This document shows, piece by piece, positions 34,666 through 43,729 of a DNA stretch of 64,000 nucleotides (position 1 is its first letter; every line of letters starts with the position of its first letter). Position numbers and translations under genes: made by a program. Below the pieces are notes generated by a model, which did not search any database, was not told the DNA's origin, and was given only the letters and a program-made list of their open reading frames with translations. The stretch spans positions 19,327 through 83,326 of the forward strand of contig JACRBE010000043.1 of assembly GCA_016213235.1 (NCBI GenBank), read 5' to 3'. Source of the stretch: Chlamydiales bacterium. GTDB taxonomy: Bacteria > Chlamydiota > Chlamydiia > Chlamydiales > JACRBE01.

Positions 34666-37143
34666 ATGAGTTTGCGTTTTCGCATGTTTGTTATAATAGG
34701 TAGTGTATTTCTTTTAATATTTATTACAGCTCAATTAATCGAAAGCTATATCACAAAAAAATATATAGATATCTCCAAGCAAGAAATGATGGATGATATC
34801 AAAACAATGAATAACTTTAAGCAAGTAGAAACACAAAAATTTGTAGGACTTGTTTTAGACTATGAACAAGCAGAAACAAATGCTTTGCTTAATCGTATTA
34901 CAGAACATTCTTATTTAAGAGAGCGATATGGTCCAACTATAGGCAATTACAACACGCAAAATTGGCTCTCTTGCGCCATGTTACTTGGTACAAATAAAAG
35001 AATAGATTTGATTCAGGATATTAATGAAGGAAAAGTAGAAGCATTAATTATTTTGGATGAACCTCCTCCTAGAATGGCTAGAAAGATAGAATATGAGGGA
35101 GATGTCCCGTTGTTTGCAATGGAATCAGAACACATTCAAGGTCAGTGGAATGGGCCTTATGTGGGCGTGGGGTTTAATGTAGGAAGAGAATATCAGGATG
35201 AAATCCCCCCAACCATGGATCCAGCATTAATTCCTAGGCTGGGCGTGGAATATTACATGTTGTATTCGATTGAGGCTGTAATGGAGATTAATGTTGAGGA
35301 TTTAGAGAAAAAAATGAAGGAAATACAGCCTCAGCTTTTACGATTACAAGATGATTTTGGCTCTATTTATGCGCTGGAAGATGTAGTACAGCAGTTATGT
35401 CAATCATTAAAAAATGCACGGGCATTTTTCTTGTCGAGACCTGATTTATTAGCAACACTAACATCAGATAACAAACAGATTTGGTTGCAAAAAACAATGC
35501 CGGATTATTATGAGATACAACAAGCAGATATTAAACGATTGAAAGAAGAAACAATATTTATTGATATTCAAACTAGATATAGACAAATTGAAATGATTTG
35601 GCAATATGCCACATTTATTGCAACGGGATTGTTTGATTTTTCCCCTTTTAATCCGGGAGCGCCAAGTGGTATAGCTCATATTTTCATAGAAGGAAAATAT
35701 GGGGAAATGATTTTTAAAAATGATGTGTTTTATTCCACTCCTATTGGGTGTATTCAGCACAATTGTAATACGACTAACACGATGGGCGGTCTTGTACATA
35801 TCGAAACCTTTTATGAACCAACTTCTCATCGATTGTTTTTTGGTAATACAGCTTCTTTAGTAGTGCAGGAGAAGGGAAAAGATAACCAAGTAATAGAAAG
35901 ACAAGGATCATTAACTATTGGCATTAATGCGTCACGAATTTTGAAGAATTTGGCACTAGCAGCACATCGCACAGCATTTTTTGCTACAAACAATCAAATA
36001 TTAAAAGGATTTAATGCAGAGGGCAAAGAAATATCGGAGTATTCTACACCGATACCAGTTGAGGAGCTGACGCGTCAAAAAACAGGTATTATTACAACAA
36101 AAAATGGGGAGGAATATTTCTTTTTGACATTGCAACCATTTGCAGATATAGATTTTTATTTCTTTTTATTAAATCCGCTAGATGAAGAATTTGCATTAAT
36201 TAAAGCGTTAGATACTACTGCACAGCAAATTTTAATCAAAATCAAATGGCAAACACAAATCATTATTTTGGTGTCATTATTATTAATAATTCTCATTGCA
36301 AGTATTATTTCCAAACATATTACAGCTCCATTGCTTTTATTGTCACAGGCCACTGCTAAAGTAAGAGAAGGTAAGCTAGATGAAATATCATTGCCGCCGA
36401 TGAAGAAAGACAAAAAAGATGAAGTAGATATGTTATATCAATCATTTTATCAGATGGTGGAAGGATTAAAAGAAAAAGAAAAAGTAAAAGGGGTGCTTAA
36501 CAAGGTTGTATCGCCAAGCATTGCAGAAGAGATTTTAAAAGGAAATGTGCATTTAGGTGGTGAAGAAAAAGTTGTTACTGTTTTATTTGCTGATATTAGA
36601 CATTTTACAGAATTATCTGAAAAGATGTTACCAAATGAAGTTATTAAGATGCTGAATGATTGTATGACAAAGATTTCTTCTGTGATCGATCAATATGAAG
36701 GAGTAATTGATAAGTATGTTGGGGATGAAGTCATGGCGCTTTTTGGAGCTCCCTTAAGTAGTGAAAATAGCGCTGTAAATGCGGTACTATGTGCTATAGA
36801 AATGGTAAAAGTCCTAGATGAATGGAATCAGCAAAGAACGAAAGAGGGGTTAAGGGGTATTAAAATGGGAATCGGTATCCATACTGGTGTTGTAGTCGCA
36901 GGCAATATGGGTGCAGAAAATCGGTTGAATTATACCGTACTTGGATCAAATGTGAATTTAGCAGCAAGGCTGTGCTCTGTTTCAGGTGAGCAACAGGTGT
37001 TAATTTCTAAAGAGACATTGTCTCAGCCTTATGTGCGCGAAAAAGTTGATTATGAAGAATTACAGCCAATTGAATTAAAAGGTTTTTCAGAACCCATTGC
37101 TGTTTACCAAATAAAGGCAAAAAAAACACCCTATGTAAAATAG
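34666..37143 (+). CDS. Class III adenylate cyclase with extracytoplasmic sensor and HAMP domain
   Basis: 825 residues. A membrane helix at about 6-22, a large extracytoplasmic region (about 25-525), a second helix (about 531-552), HAMP (about 553-605) and a C-terminal cyclase domain (about 635-820). Metal-binding Asp residues are in F-A-D-I-R-H-F and Y-V-G-D-E-V-M. The transition-state Asn/Arg segment V-N-L-A-A-R-L is intact, after Y-T-V-L-G. It should make cAMP (cGMP cannot be excluded) in response to a periplasmic or host signal. The last codons lie inside the terminator hairpin of the opposing gene. The nearby phosphodiesterase is a pseudogene. Confidence 0.92.
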   Translation: MSLRFRMFVIIGSVFLLIFITAQLIESYITKKYIDISKQEMMDDIKTMNNFKQVETQKFVGLVLDYEQAETNALLNRITEHSYLRERYGPTIGNYNTQNWLSCAMLLGTNKRIDLIQDINEGKVEALIILDEPPPRMARKIEYEGDVPLFAMESEHIQGQWNGPYVGVGFNVGREYQDEIPPTMDPALIPRLGVEYYMLYSIEAVMEINVEDLEKKMKEIQPQLLRLQDDFGSIYALEDVVQQLCQSLKNARAFFLSRPDLLATLTSDNKQIWLQKTMPDYYEIQQADIKRLKEETIFIDIQTRYRQIEMIWQYATFIATGLFDFSPFNPGAPSGIAHIFIEGKYGEMIFKNDVFYSTPIGCIQHNCNTTNTMGGLVHIETFYEPTSHRLFFGNTASLVVQEKGKDNQVIERQGSLTIGINASRILKNLALAAHRTAFFATNNQILKGFNAEGKEISEYSTPIPVEELTRQKTGIITTKNGEEYFFLTLQPFADIDFYFFLLNPLDEEFALIKALDTTAQQILIKIKWQTQIIILVSLLLIILIASIISKHITAPLLLLSQATAKVREGKLDEISLPPMKKDKKDEVDMLYQSFYQMVEGLKEKEKVKGVLNKVVSPSIAEEILKGNVHLGGEEKVVTVLFADIRHFTELSEKMLPNEVIKMLNDCMTKISSVIDQYEGVIDKYVGDEVMALFGAPLSSENSAVNAVLCAIEMVKVLDEWNQQRTKEGLRGIKMGIGIHTGVVVAGNMGAENRLNYTVLGSNVNLAARLCSVSGEQQVLISKETLSQPYVREKVDYEELQPIELKGFSEPIAVYQIKAKKTPYVK

Positions 37144-37149
37144 GGTGTT
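37119..37149 (-). terminator. Intrinsic terminator for the minus-strand Ser/Thr-rich gene, overlapping the cyclase end
   Basis: A perfect 10-bp stem (AACACCCTAT, 37125-37134 / ATAGGGTGTT, 37140-37149) with a 5-base loop. On the minus strand it is followed by eight T residues (the A-run 37119-37126), the classic form. It lies over the last codons and stop of the plus-strand cyclase gene. Confidence 0.8.
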
Positions 37150-37173
37150 CATGTTGGTAAGAAGTGATATCTT

Positions 37174-37578
37174 TTACCCTCGGAACTCAATCGGAGATAC
37201 TCCATTTGTCGTAGAGCTGGTAGTCGTGAAGTTTTGAAACATACTAGTATCTACACCAGTGCTAGCAGCCACTAAGTCGGTTGCTGAGTTGTTTGTTGCG
37301 CTTTTATTAGCATCAGATGTATCTAGTTGTGTGGTTATTTGTTGGTCTAATTCTTGTTCTTCTAATAATAGTAAAGCGTCTGATGAGCCATCGCCATGCC
37401 CATGTGTCATTCCAATGCTGTTTACGCTATCATCTGATTCTGAAGAAGTTGCGCCATGTGCATCATTAGCTGGAGCTGTTGTACCATCTGTAACATTAGT
37501 GTTATCTGATCCAGAGTGGTTGCCATGTTTAGTAGTAAAATCATACGAACTTGTTTCGGAACTTACTGATGAAACCAT
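37174..37578 (-). CDS. Ser/Thr/Asp/Asn-rich low-complexity protein
   Basis: 134 residues from the ATG at 37578, chosen because GGGGG lies 7 bases before it; an upstream in-frame start at 37626 adds 16 residues. Composition is extreme: Ser, Thr, Asp, Asn and Gly dominate, with a short acidic leucine segment (D-A-L-L-L-L-E-E-Q-E-L, about 66-76) as the only likely helix. No Cys, no membrane segment, no signal peptide. Probably disordered. A Ser/Thr-rich N-terminus is common in type III secreted effectors, so export to the host is a reasonable guess. It has its own terminator. Confidence 0.7.
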   Translation of the reverse strand: MVSSVSSETSSYDFTTKHGNHSGSDNTNVTDGTTAPANDAHGATSSESDDSVNSIGMTHGHGDGSSDALLLLEEQELDQQITTQLDTSDANKSATNNSATDLVAASTGVDTSMFQNFTTTSSTTNGVSPIEFRG

Positions 37579-37799
37579 TTTTTTCCCCCTTAAGTTAAAA
37601 AATGTGGGCCACTTGCATGAAGGCAAAGGTCCTCATAACCATTATAGCATATATTGAATTCTTATGGAATAAAAATCTTTATATAACGTATTTCTTAAGT
37701 ATTTGATTTTTAGGTTGTTACTTCTTTTTATGAAGAAGGTTGACTCTCTTTGGTTAATTTTGTTATTTTTATCCTTTTTTGTGGTCTAGTGAGGCACCA

Positions 37800-39485
37800 G
37801 TGAGAAAATCGTTCGCGTTCTATATATGGGTTGTTGTTCTTTTAATGAGTATTGGTATTTTTATTTGTTCTAAGGATTTATCAAAGGTGGTAATCCGAGG
37901 CGCTATGAAAGTGGGCATGCTTAAACAGATTAGTCAGTTAGAGAAGACGGCAAGTATTGAAGAGATTATTATTCAATTAAGGCAGATTAGTAAGAAGAAA
38001 GGAGTGTCATTTACCGTATTAAAAAATACAGGAGAAATAGTGGATTACAGTGGTCCTATTGTAATACCAGATATGGTGAAGGTGATAAAGAAACACAAAG
38101 GATATGGTATTGATGGAGAGCGATTTTATACAGCAAGAGCATTTGAGTTAAGAGGAGAAAAGTTCATTATTTGTAATGGAATAGATAAGAATATTGTCCA
38201 GGAATTAATTAAAGTATTTCAGTTTGTTTTTAATGCCTTTTCCATCGGAACTTTAGGAGTATTTTCTTTTATTCAAATAATGGGGCTAAAATTTTTCTCT
38301 AGAAAACAATATAAGGTTCGATCGATAGCAAGGCAACTCATTAATAATGGATCCCAACATACAATAAATCAATTAAATGCGCTTGCGAAAGATGATACAG
38401 TTCAAGCATTAATTCACTTACATAAAAACAATGAAGAATTAATATTAAGAAATAAGACATTATATGAAGAAAAGACAGCGATTATTGAATGTTTAGATGA
38501 AGGGGTAATTGTTTTAGATTCTATTGGAAGGATAAAAAATATCAATTTAAAGGCAACGCAGTTGCTTAAAATCATGTCCCTTGATTTTATTGGGAAGTAT
38601 TTACAAGAGCTAATTAGAAACAACCCATCAGAACTAGGGGCTTTTTGTTTAGATTTAATGCATATCGCTAAAGAACAGGATAACATTATTAAAGACTCTT
38701 ATGAGGCAAAAGAATCTGAAGGAAAATTTTTTGAAATTATTGCTCAGCCGATTAAATCACAAAATGGATTTATTTTAATATTACAAGATCATTCTAGTGA
38801 TTATAAAGTGTTAAGCATGGGCAAGAATTTTGTAACGAATGCTTCTCATGAGTTAAGAACTCCTATTACTATTATTAAAGGTTTTACAGAGACTTTAAAA
38901 GATCTACCAGAAATTTCTGAAGATATGCTCATTGATATTACAGATAAAATATTACGTAATTGTCATCGTATGGCGTCTGTTGTAAAAAGTTTATTAGTGC
39001 TAGCAGATTTGGATTATTCTGGTAAAGCTAGTATGCAGCCATGCGATTTAGTAGGGCTTATAGAAAGCTGCTCTTATACGCTACTAAGTGCATTTCCGGA
39101 TGTAAAAGTGGAAACGTTATTTAATGAGAAAGAACCTATTATTTGGGGAGATCCAGATTTACTTGAGCTTGCCATTATGAACTTATTTGAGAATGCGGTT
39201 AAATATTCGGATGCTGCAGCTTATATTACCGTGACGGTAGAGTCCTTAAAAGATCATATTAACTTAAGCATTAAAGATCGAGGCATTGGTATTGCACAGA
39301 AAGATTTAAATCATATTTTTGAAAGGTTTTATACCGTTAACAAATCTCATTCAAGAAAATTGGGTGGAGCAGGACTTGGACTTTCCATTGTAAAAACGAT
39401 TATAGAAAAACATAATGCAAAGATTCATGTAGAATCCCCTGGTAGAGAGGGCTCTATTTTTACTATACAGTTTCCTAAACAGTAG
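37800..39485 (+). CDS. PhoR-like sensor histidine kinase
   Basis: 561 residues from the GTG at 37800, chosen because GAGG lies 7-10 bases before it. Two membrane helices (about 5-22 and 140-162) frame a small extracytoplasmic domain. A PAS-like segment (about 225-335) precedes the kinase core: H-box N-A-S-H-E-L-R-T-P (about 345-353), N-box N-L-F-E-N-A-V-K-Y, G1 D-R-G-I-G-I-A and G2 G-A-G-L-G-L-S-I. The order matches PhoR. No regulator is adjacent; the PhoB-type regulator at 949-1635 is the only candidate in the window. Confidence 0.9.
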   Translation: MRKSFAFYIWVVVLLMSIGIFICSKDLSKVVIRGAMKVGMLKQISQLEKTASIEEIIIQLRQISKKKGVSFTVLKNTGEIVDYSGPIVIPDMVKVIKKHKGYGIDGERFYTARAFELRGEKFIICNGIDKNIVQELIKVFQFVFNAFSIGTLGVFSFIQIMGLKFFSRKQYKVRSIARQLINNGSQHTINQLNALAKDDTVQALIHLHKNNEELILRNKTLYEEKTAIIECLDEGVIVLDSIGRIKNINLKATQLLKIMSLDFIGKYLQELIRNNPSELGAFCLDLMHIAKEQDNIIKDSYEAKESEGKFFEIIAQPIKSQNGFILILQDHSSDYKVLSMGKNFVTNASHELRTPITIIKGFTETLKDLPEISEDMLIDITDKILRNCHRMASVVKSLLVLADLDYSGKASMQPCDLVGLIESCSYTLLSAFPDVKVETLFNEKEPIIWGDPDLLELAIMNLFENAVKYSDAAAYITVTVESLKDHINLSIKDRGIGIAQKDLNHIFERFYTVNKSHSRKLGGAGLGLSIVKTIIEKHNAKIHVESPGREGSIFTIQFPKQ

Positions 39486-39487
39486 TG

Positions 39488-40381
39488 TTATAGAAAGTAA
39501 GGGACTATGTAAGTGATATTGCAAGCTTCTTCACTAGCTGAGATAGACATAGATTTTTTTGGTTTTGTTTTATAATCAAAACGCTCCATCAGCTCAATGG
39601 GAATCCCGTGTTGTGTAAACAGCTCTGATATTTCATTAGAAGATAATAAAGACTGGTTGCTCTCTATTTTTAATTTTTCCTTTTGAATCAATTCATCTGC
39701 AAAGGCTTTAGAAAAGAGGGTGCTTAGCATAGGGTAGGGGATATCTTGGAAATAAAAGATGATATGGGGTGAAGAAGCATTTATGGCAAAGAGGGATTCT
39801 AAGGCGGGGTAGGAGGTCGCAGATTCATAATGATAACCAGGGCATCCTCTTAAAAGAAGGGTATGCATAAAATGTTTGGGATCTTCTTCATCAAATAACT
39901 CTACAAGGGAAGTAATAGTATATCCCTTTTGTAATAGCAATTTTCCTTGCATTTGTAATATACAGACAATGTCTTTACCAAGACTTCTCTCTTGTTGAAA
40001 GGGAGGATGGTCAGCATAAAAATAATCAATTAATTTTTCTGCATATTGTGTGGTAATAGGATCGTCTTGAAAAAGAGAGAATATATTCATTTTAGCAGTC
40101 ATATTATGATAATTTTTCAATCGATGATTGGAATAAGTAGGCTGTGTGTTTTTGCTCTCTTTTTTTATGGTGCTTTGCGTAGCGTGATTAGCTTTTGGTT
40201 TGTTTTTGATGATGTGTTGAAAATATTTTTGTGTCTTATTCTTATTTATATCCAAAAATAGTTGATGGGATTTAGAGGAGGTAAAAGCGATCAGGCCTGT
40301 AAGTTTATTTTCTGAAAAAAAACAAGAAGAGAGTATGGCAAAAATGCTAAGAAAAATAATCGTCCATGGTAATACTTGCAT
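39488..40381 (-). CDS. Membrane-anchored hypothetical protein linked to pseudopilin genes
   Basis: 297 residues, not recognised. One N-terminal membrane helix (about 5-20, containing S-S-C), a basic Asn/Lys-rich linker (about 42-90) and a soluble domain (about 100-297). It starts 5 bases after the GspJ-like pseudopilin gene, so it is probably in the same operon. Position, N-terminal anchor and size recall GspK, the large minor pseudopilin, but I see no prepilin motif. It could instead be a chlamydia-specific partner of the secretion apparatus. Confidence 0.65.
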   Translation of the reverse strand: MQVLPWTIIFLSIFAILSSCFFSENKLTGLIAFTSSKSHQLFLDINKNKTQKYFQHIIKNKPKANHATQSTIKKESKNTQPTYSNHRLKNYHNMTAKMNIFSLFQDDPITTQYAEKLIDYFYADHPPFQQERSLGKDIVCILQMQGKLLLQKGYTITSLVELFDEEDPKHFMHTLLLRGCPGYHYESATSYPALESLFAINASSPHIIFYFQDIPYPMLSTLFSKAFADELIQKEKLKIESNQSLLSSNEISELFTQHGIPIELMERFDYKTKPKKSMSISASEEACNITYIVPYFL

Positions 40382-40386
40382 GTGAT

Positions 40387-40989
40387 TCAGATCCTATGAA
40401 TAATTTGGTGATGCGTAGGTAGATAAAAGGTGTGAGTAATAATTTTACTAGAACCTATAGAGTGAAAATGCAACTGCATTACGTCAGGTAATGATGGCTC
40501 TGTCATATCCCATGTTATTGTTTGCTCAAATGCATGTTGTTTTTCCCTATATTTAAAAAAAGTAAAAGAAATCCTTTCTACATCTTTTGCAAGACAATCT
40601 AACTTTTCGTGGGAAGGTGAGAGTATATTATCTTGTTTAGGAAAAATAGATAGGTACACAAGGTTATCTTGCAAAAAGATTTTACCCATTATTTCATAGC
40701 ACAAGGCTTGTTCTGGATTAACACCGTGATCAAATCGAAATACAAGAGCGGTATGATCATGGCATGTCATGGTATAAATACTGCCAGGCAAAGCAGTAAG
40801 ATGGCTAAAATAGTGAGTGATTTTATTAACCATACGATCTTGCAATAAAGCAGTAGATTGCATGGTCTTTAATTCATTTTTCAATAAAGCAGAGGCTTTT
40901 AATTGTTGTAAAACAAATATAACAATTGCAGTTGTAAGGATACAAGCGATCATCACTTCCAATAAGGAAAAGGAATATCTTTTTTGCAT
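40387..40989 (-). CDS. GspJ-like pseudopilin with Ser at the -1 position
   Basis: 200 residues. The N-terminus K-R-Y-S-F-S-L-L-E-V-M-I has the type IV pilin/pseudopilin methylation motif with the conserved Glu at +5 and a hydrophobic helix (about 8-28). The residue before the cleavage point is Ser, not the usual Gly. The rest is a mixed alpha/beta domain of minor-pseudopilin size. Such proteins form the short pilus of type II secretion systems. It lies in a minus-strand group with a second pseudopilin-like gene, separated from it by an OPT transporter gene. Confidence 0.75.
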   Translation of the reverse strand: MQKRYSFSLLEVMIACILTTAIVIFVLQQLKASALLKNELKTMQSTALLQDRMVNKITHYFSHLTALPGSIYTMTCHDHTALVFRFDHGVNPEQALCYEIMGKIFLQDNLVYLSIFPKQDNILSPSHEKLDCLAKDVERISFTFFKYREKQHAFEQTITWDMTEPSLPDVMQLHFHSIGSSKIITHTFYLPTHHQIIHRI

Positions 40990-41006
40990 GAGTGCTGCGA
41001 TAAATA

Positions 41007-42884
41007 TTATTCTGCTTCTATTGTATCATTTTTATGTTTATTTGAAATCCATACTAAAGCAATGCCAAGTAAAAGAAACATGATGAGTGATACAATATTG
41101 GGGAGGTACCCATTTTGTGATGCTGGAATAACATTAAGCACTGTAAGCAATGCAAGAACTACTCCCATGCAAGCATCTCCAGCGACAAGGCCAGAAGATG
41201 CTAATATGCCCTGCTCTTCTGCTTTACGATTTTTTAGTTTATGTTGTACAAGCCATTTTATGACACCTCCGAGCATCATAGATGATGACAGAGAGAGCGG
41301 AAGATATAGACCTATTGCAAATGCAAGAGTAGGTATACGAAGTAATTCCATAACAAGCCCAAGTACGATACCAATCATGACGAGTACTACAGGCAATTGA
41401 TGATTGATAACACCTTTTGCAATTAAATACATGAGGGTAGCTTGTGGAGCCGGCATTTTAGGAGATCCAAAACCATATGCTTCATTAAGCAAATAAAGAG
41501 TTCCTCCGATTGCAAGTGAGGGAAGGATAAGGCCAATGATTTCTGCAATTTGTTGGTTTCTTGGTGTTGCGCCTAAAATATAACCTGCTTTTAAATCTTG
41601 GGATGTCGTTGCTGCAAGACAAATAGCGACATTTACTACACAGCTCATGGTAATGGCTGCTATTAGAAATACACGTTCGGTCCATCCCAAAGCAGAAAAG
41701 ATTAAACAGGTAATTAATAAGGTAGTAATAGTCATTCCAGATACTGGGTTAGAAGAACTACCAACCAGCCCTACGGTGATGGAAGTTACGGCAGTAAAGA
41801 AATATCCTAAAATTGCAATAAGTACAATCGTAAGAAAGTTTAGTGATAGGTCTGGATATAGCCATAAAAACATAATAATACCAAGAGAACCTAAAATGAG
41901 CCACGACATGGAGATATCTTGGTCTGTACGCTCTTGGGATTCTTTTTGTTTAAACATGGCAAATAATTCTTTGAATCCCACTACTACAGTATTCTTAATC
42001 ATTGGCATAATTTTAATAACGCTAATAACACCACCGATAGCGACTGCGCCAGCTCCAATATATCTTACATAATTAGACCAAATATCATCTGCGCTCATAG
42101 CAAGAATTGACACTGTAGAAGGATAAATAATACTTTTCCCGCCGAACATTTTAATGAGGGGAATAATCACCCACCATCCAATGATACCACCTGCAAACAT
42201 AATAGCGGATATTCTAGAGCCTACGATAAAACCAACGCCTAATAAAGAAGGCGTGCCATCTATGCTGAATTTAGTATCTTCATATTTTTTAAAGGTGAAA
42301 TCAATTGACTCATTCCAGAGATAGAGGCCACTAATACATAATTTGTATAATGCCCCCATTAATAATCCCCATGCAGCTGAAAAAGCATGGGCGATTTTTT
42401 TTTCGCCGGCTATTAGGATTTTGGCGCAAGCAGTACCTTCTGGAAAAGGAATAGTACCATGTTCTTTTACGATAATGAATCGTCGCATAGGAATCATAAA
42501 TAGAATTCCAAGGATTCCACCTAAAAAAGCGAGTATAAAAATTCTATTATTGGATGGTGAATCTCCTAAAAAAAACAGAGCAGGTACTGTAAAAATTACA
42601 CCTGCTGCAAGACCTTCTCCAACAGTTGCGATTGTTTGCACAATATTATTTTCTAAGATGGTTACACGTTTGAAAAAGGTATGTAAAATTGCCATAGACA
42701 TAACAGCAGCTGGTATGGACGCAGAAATAGTGGTTCCGATTTTTAAGCCTAGATAAGCATTGCCTACTCCAAATACAACACCCAGCAACATTCCAAGTAC
42801 AACAGAGCGTATAGAAAATTCCTTCACGGGTTTATCTGAGCTGACGTGAGGTTGAAACTTTTCTTGAGGATGATTCATAGACAT
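41007..42884 (-). CDS. OPT-family oligopeptide transporter
   Basis: 625 residues, about 15 membrane segments throughout, of the oligopeptide transporter (OPT/YSL) family. Landmarks are L-G-L-K-I-G-T-T-I-S-A-S-I-P-A-A-V near the N-terminus (about 46-62), F-P-E-G-T-A-C-A (about 147) and the internal S-N-P-V-S-G-M-T-I-T-T motif (about 375). It imports short peptides or metal chelates, valuable for an intracellular bacterium that depends on host amino acids. It lies between two pseudopilin-like genes with short spacers and may have been inserted there. Chlamydia lacks a homologue as far as I recall. Confidence 0.92.
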   Translation of the reverse strand: MSMNHPQEKFQPHVSSDKPVKEFSIRSVVLGMLLGVVFGVGNAYLGLKIGTTISASIPAAVMSMAILHTFFKRVTILENNIVQTIATVGEGLAAGVIFTVPALFFLGDSPSNNRIFILAFLGGILGILFMIPMRRFIIVKEHGTIPFPEGTACAKILIAGEKKIAHAFSAAWGLLMGALYKLCISGLYLWNESIDFTFKKYEDTKFSIDGTPSLLGVGFIVGSRISAIMFAGGIIGWWVIIPLIKMFGGKSIIYPSTVSILAMSADDIWSNYVRYIGAGAVAIGGVISVIKIMPMIKNTVVVGFKELFAMFKQKESQERTDQDISMSWLILGSLGIIMFLWLYPDLSLNFLTIVLIAILGYFFTAVTSITVGLVGSSSNPVSGMTITTLLITCLIFSALGWTERVFLIAAITMSCVVNVAICLAATTSQDLKAGYILGATPRNQQIAEIIGLILPSLAIGGTLYLLNEAYGFGSPKMPAPQATLMYLIAKGVINHQLPVVLVMIGIVLGLVMELLRIPTLAFAIGLYLPLSLSSSMMLGGVIKWLVQHKLKNRKAEEQGILASSGLVAGDACMGVVLALLTVLNVIPASQNGYLPNIVSLIMFLLLGIALVWISNKHKNDTIEAE

Positions 42885-42932
42885 ATAGTTGGTTATATTA
42901 AATTTTTTCTTATCAAATATAGATTTTATGAT

Positions 42933-43352
42933 CTATTCTTTTTTTAGAATGTATGAGTATTTGTAGATTGTTTTGGACGCATCAAATCTTAAATAGTAAC
43001 AAAACAAGCGGTATTTAGTATTATCTGCGAGACATGTTTCATGGCTAGTTGAGTACCCCCTTTTATAAGAAATAGAAAAGGATGATGTGGAAGTTGTTGG
43101 GAGTAGTTCCCACTCACTCGGATGGATAGGGTTCATTTCGTCCCATTTTATTTCAGGTAATACATTCATTTCAAATTCTAGACTTAAATTATTAGCGATG
43201 CGAAATTCATCCATGGTATGTAATTGATGTATTTGATGATTCGCAAAACGATAAATATGATGAACAAAAAATCCTAGAGCAACGCTAATAATGGCAATGG
43301 AAACAATTACCTCTAGTAATGCAAAAGAATATTTTTTTTGTTTTGCCAACAA
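42933..43352 (-). CDS. GspI-like pseudopilin with Ser at the -1 position
   Basis: 139 residues. The N-terminus K-K-Y-S-F-A-L-L-E-V-I-V-S-I-A-I-I-S is a pseudopilin motif (Glu at +5, then a hydrophobic helix to about residue 30), again with Ser in place of the conserved Gly at -1. The small C-terminal domain fits a GspI/GspG-size minor pseudopilin. It precedes the OPT gene on the same strand. In Chlamydia, type II secretion genes lie beside mutL and the M24 peptidase, as I recall, and both of those are 8-11 kb away here. Confidence 0.72.
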   Translation of the reverse strand: MLAKQKKYSFALLEVIVSIAIISVALGFFVHHIYRFANHQIHQLHTMDEFRIANNLSLEFEMNVLPEIKWDEMNPIHPSEWELLPTTSTSSFSISYKRGYSTSHETCLADNTKYRLFCYYLRFDASKTIYKYSYILKKE

Positions 43353-43729
43353 TCACCTACTGATTTACAGCATAGCCATTTTATCAGGTAATTTTAAATA
43401 TTGATAAAAAAATGATGAATTTTTATAACTAAATTAAAAAGGCATAATTGTTCAAAGGCCTTTTACAATTAATTGTAGTATTCTGATGCTCGTTTGCGAG
43501 CATCAATAGACAGATTAGAATAAGAAAACCTCTGTTTTTCCTTTTTTAAAGACCGCAGTCATTAACAAGGGTTTTTCTTATTAGATAGATGGTATCATTG
43601 ATTACGATAAGTTTGCAGCGTTTAAAGCCATCTGATTCGAGTTACACATTCGAAGAGGAAAGTATTTCCGGTATATGATGCTAAAGGCATGAATAGCATG
43701 TGTTTGGTCATGACTGGTTGTAGAATATT
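43353..43729. other. Gene-free spacer with several inverted repeats
   Basis: Between the divergent pseudopilin and unknown 323-residue gene I see a 14-base palindrome TACAATTAATTGTA (43464-43477), a strong 9-bp hairpin TGATGCTCG/CGAGCATCA with a 4-base loop (43484-43505), and an imperfect inverted repeat AATAAGAAAACC / GGTTTTTCTTATT (about 43519-43530 and 43570-43582). No frame is supported. It may hold divergent promoters or a structured leader RNA. Confidence 0.45.

Noticed and set aside
41647..42756. Plus-strand frames of 141 and 137 codons opposite the OPT transporter
   Set aside because: Antisense shadows of a membrane protein gene; no ribosome site or family likeness.
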